From Hyphomicrobiales bacterium (GTDB taxonomy: Bacteria; Pseudomonadota; Alphaproteobacteria; Rhizobiales; Aestuariivirgaceae): a DNA stretch of 7,754 nt. The notes beneath the pieces were generated by a model, which made no database searches, was not told the DNA's origin, and saw nothing but the letters and a program-made list of their open reading frames with translations. A program made the position numbers and the translations under genes. Below, in pieces: positions 6,023 to 7,754 of the stretch (positions within the stretch are counted from its first letter, which is position 1; every line of letters begins with the position of its first letter). The stretch spans positions 1 through 7,754 of the forward strand of contig JABDJG010000346.1 in the NCBI GenBank assembly GCA_013002595.1, given 5' to 3'.

Positions 6023-6046
6023 CCCAGGGCTTGACGCTGGGGTCCA
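6023..6046 (-). repeat. Palindromic repeat element, copy 1 (minus orientation)
   Basis: Read on the minus strand, this 24-base unit matches copy 2 at 22 of 24 positions, including 13 identical bases, GTCAAGCCCTGGG. It can form a hairpin from CCCCAG (6022-6027) and CTGGGG (6037-6042). It lies 14 bases after the fetB stop. Similar intergenic palindromes are common in alphaproteobacteria by my recollection. It may also help end fetB transcription, but no T-run follows. Confidence 0.7.
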
Positions 6047-6135
6047 AGATCCCATCAAAAGGGCGGGTTGATTGTCAACTAAACTTGCAGCAACCGCGGT
6101 CAAACCCAATTGACAGAATGGAACAAGTGCAAGAG

Positions 6136-6159
6136 TGGATCCCAGGGTCAAGCCCTGGG
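6136..6159 (+). repeat. Palindromic repeat element, copy 2 (plus orientation)
   Basis: A perfect 8-base stem, TCCCAGGG (6140-6147) and CCCTGGGA (6153-6160), encloses loop TCAAG. It is inverted relative to copy 1 with 89 bases between the units, forming a pair like the inverted REP pairs of enterobacteria. It lies 41 bases past the 3' end of the convergent dehydrogenase gene. The whole 192-base gap 6009-6200 contains these two units and no recognised gene. Confidence 0.75.
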
Positions 6160-6200
6160 AAGTCACTGAAGAAACAGAGCGCAATCAGCTCACTTCAAAG

Positions 6201-7754
6201 TCAAACCTTGATTCGCTCGCTCTTGGGATCATAGAACGGCTGGAACTGCACCTTGGCCGGGTAGCGTTTCCAGGCGATCTCGACTTCCCAGGTGGCGGCA
6301 TCGAGCCAGTCCTTGGTGACGCCGTCGGTATTGTGGACATAACCGAGGGCAAGGGATTTCTCGACACGGTGGCCCCAGACGCCTGAAGTCGTCGAGCCGA
6401 CGCGTTCGCCGTTCCGGTAGATCGGCTCCTCGTGGTACATCAGCGGCGATGTATCGCTGTCATCTGTTAGGGCCAGCGCGATCATGCGCTTGGGGCGGAT
6501 GTTCGATTCCTTTTGCTTCAAAAGCGCGTCCCGGCCGATAAAGCCGCCCGGCTTGTCCCAGGCAATGGTAAAGCCGAGACCGGCCTCGATCGGGGTGTCC
6601 TCATCGGCGATATCGTGGCCGAAGTGACGGTAGCCTTTTTCCAGGCGGCAGTTGTTCATCGTGTGCATGCCGGCCGGCATCAGGCCGTAGGGTGCGCCTG
6701 CCTCGACAATCGTATCAAAGACATGGGCGGCAAATTCAGCCGGGATATAGAGCTCCCAGCCCAATTCACCGACATAGGTGATGCGGCTGGCGCGAACACG
6801 GGCATAGCCGATTTCAAGCTCACGCGAGCGGCCGAACGGATGTGCCTCGTTGCTGAGGTCTTCACCGGACAGTTTTTCCAGAAGCGCGCGGGAGTTGGGC
6901 CCCATCACCGAAAGCATCGGCAGGCCGGAGGTGATGTCGGTTGTGGTGCAGAAGTCATCCTCGCCGATATGGCGCTTGAGCCAGGCCATGTCGCGGATTT
7001 GCGGGGCAGCGCCGGTGACGACCATGAACTCGTCTTCGGCGAGCCGTGTGACGGTCAGGTCGGCCTCGATGCCGCCGCGCTCGTTGCACCACTGGGTGTA
7101 GACCAGCCGGCCGGGCTCGACATCTACATTGTTGACCGAAACCTGGTTGAGCACTTTCAGCGCATCGCGGCCCTGCACCATGAACTTGGCAAAGCTGGTC
7201 TGATCGAACAGGGCAACCTTGTCGCGCAGCGCCTTTGCCTCGGCATCGGCGTACTCGAACCAGTTCTGGCGGCCGAACGAGTATTCATAAACCGGCGCAA
7301 CGCCCTTGGGCGCGAACCAGTTGGGGCGCTCCCAGCCATTCACCTCGCCAAAGCAGGCCCCCATGTCCTTCAGTCGATCATGGAATGGCGAGCGGCGCAC
7401 GCCGCGGGCGGTCTCAACCTGATAGTACGGCCAGTGCATGGCATAAAGCAGACCGAGCGATTCAACCGTCCTGTCGTGCAGGTACTTCTTGTTCGACTGG
7501 AACGGATGCGTGCGGCGCACATCGACATCGCCGACATCCATGCCGGGATGGCCGTCTTTGAGCCAGTCGGCCAGCACCTTGCCGGCGCCGCCGGAAGACT
7601 GGATACCGATCGAGTTGAAGCCGCAGGCAACGAACATGTCTTTGAGGAATGGCGCCTCGCCGAGATAATAGCGGTCATCGGGCGTGAAGCTTTCCGGACC
7701 GTTGAAGAACAGCGCGATGCCGGCGGTCTCAAGGAGCGGCATGCGTTCGATGGC
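6201..7754 (-). CDS. Dimethylglycine/sarcosine dehydrogenase-like FAD- and folate-dependent oxidoreductase (N-terminus outside the window)
   Basis: About 517 C-terminal residues are visible, and the frame is open to the right edge. The full family length is near 810, so roughly 300 N-terminal residues with the FAD-binding GxGxxG motif are missing. Visible residues 1-64 are the end of the FAD oxidoreductase domain (NGPESFTPD, LGEAP, FNSIGIQSSGGAGKVLADWL). Next are a middle FAO-type domain (about 65-120), a GcvT-like aminomethyl/tetrahydrofolate domain (about 125-405) and a GcvT C-terminal barrel (about 415-505). GGIEADLT (about 227-234) holds an Asp aligned with the functional Asp of GcvT-type proteins. 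YVGELGWELYIP and RLEKGYRHFGHDI are hallmark motifs. Such enzymes oxidatively demethylate dimethylglycine or sarcosine and pass formaldehyde to tetrahydrofolate, in betaine/choline breakdown. The exact substrate cannot be told. It is transcribed towards fetB. Confidence 0.9.
   Translation of the reverse strand, partial: AIERMPLLETAGIALFFNGPESFTPDDRYYLGEAPFLKDMFVACGFNSIGIQSSGGAGKVLADWLKDGHPGMDVGDVDVRRTHPFQSNKKYLHDRTVESLGLLYAMHWPYYQVETARGVRRSPFHDRLKDMGACFGEVNGWERPNWFAPKGVAPVYEYSFGRQNWFEYADAEAKALRDKVALFDQTSFAKFMVQGRDALKVLNQVSVNNVDVEPGRLVYTQWCNERGGIEADLTVTRLAEDEFMVVTGAAPQIRDMAWLKRHIGEDDFCTTTDITSGLPMLSVMGPNSRALLEKLSGEDLSNEAHPFGRSRELEIGYARVRASRITYVGELGWELYIPAEFAAHVFDTIVEAGAPYGLMPAGMHTMNNCRLEKGYRHFGHDIADEDTPIEAGLGFTIAWDKPGGFIGRDALLKQKESNIRPKRMIALALTDDSDTSPLMYHEEPIYRNGERVGSTTSGVWGHRVEKSLALGYVHNTDGVTKDWLDAATWEVEIAWKRYPAKVQFQPFYDPKSERIKV

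Noticed and set aside
5905..6234. 109-residue plus-strand frame through the palindromic repeats
   Set aside because: It overlaps the fetB end in another frame and then translates repeat DNA; no ribosome site and no family resemblance.

Overview
The window looks like ordinary chromosomal DNA from an alphaproteobacterium, possibly in or near the Hyphomicrobiales or Rhodobacterales. The basis is moderately high GC by eye, tightly packed genes with good Shine-Dalgarno sites, alphaproteobacterial-looking protein families, and intergenic palindromes with a GTCAAGCCCTGGG core of a type common in that class. This placement is inference. There is no phage, transposase, CRISPR, tRNA or rRNA signal, and no gene-free stretch longer than about 230 bases.

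Layout. (1) 117-2329, plus strand: a tight three-gene cluster. It holds a PaaG-like enoyl-CoA isomerase/hydratase, a DUF2182 polytopic membrane protein and a DUF1326 cysteine-motif protein, with gaps of 14 and 15 bases. (2) 2412-3909, minus strand: a YibF-like glutathione S-transferase and a Prx6-type 1-Cys peroxiredoxin. They lie in the same direction but are separated by 226 bases that hold the peroxiredoxin terminator and a probable separate GST promoter. (3) 4099-4542, plus strand: a BON-LysM protein of the Kbp/YgaU family, divergent from the peroxiredoxin and closed by a strong terminator. (4) 4606-6008, plus strand: a FetA-like ABC ATPase and a FetB-like permease overlapping by ATGA, starting 14 bases after that terminator. 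(5) 6009-6200: a 192-base convergent gap with two inverted copies of a palindromic element. (6) 6201-7754, minus strand: the C-terminal two thirds of a dimethylglycine/sarcosine dehydrogenase-like FAD/folate enzyme, running off the right edge.

Themes: peroxide and thiol stress handling (peroxiredoxin, GST), potassium or envelope stress (Kbp), probable metal handling (FetAB-like exporter and, more speculatively, the DUF2182/DUF1326 pair), and one-carbon/methylamine catabolism (dehydrogenase). The least understood content is the DUF2182-DUF1326 pair. Its conserved Cys/His motifs suggest metal or thiol chemistry, but no function can be assigned from sequence alone. No clearly new biological system is visible. 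The most interesting non-coding points are the inverted palindrome pair and the terminator abutting fetA.
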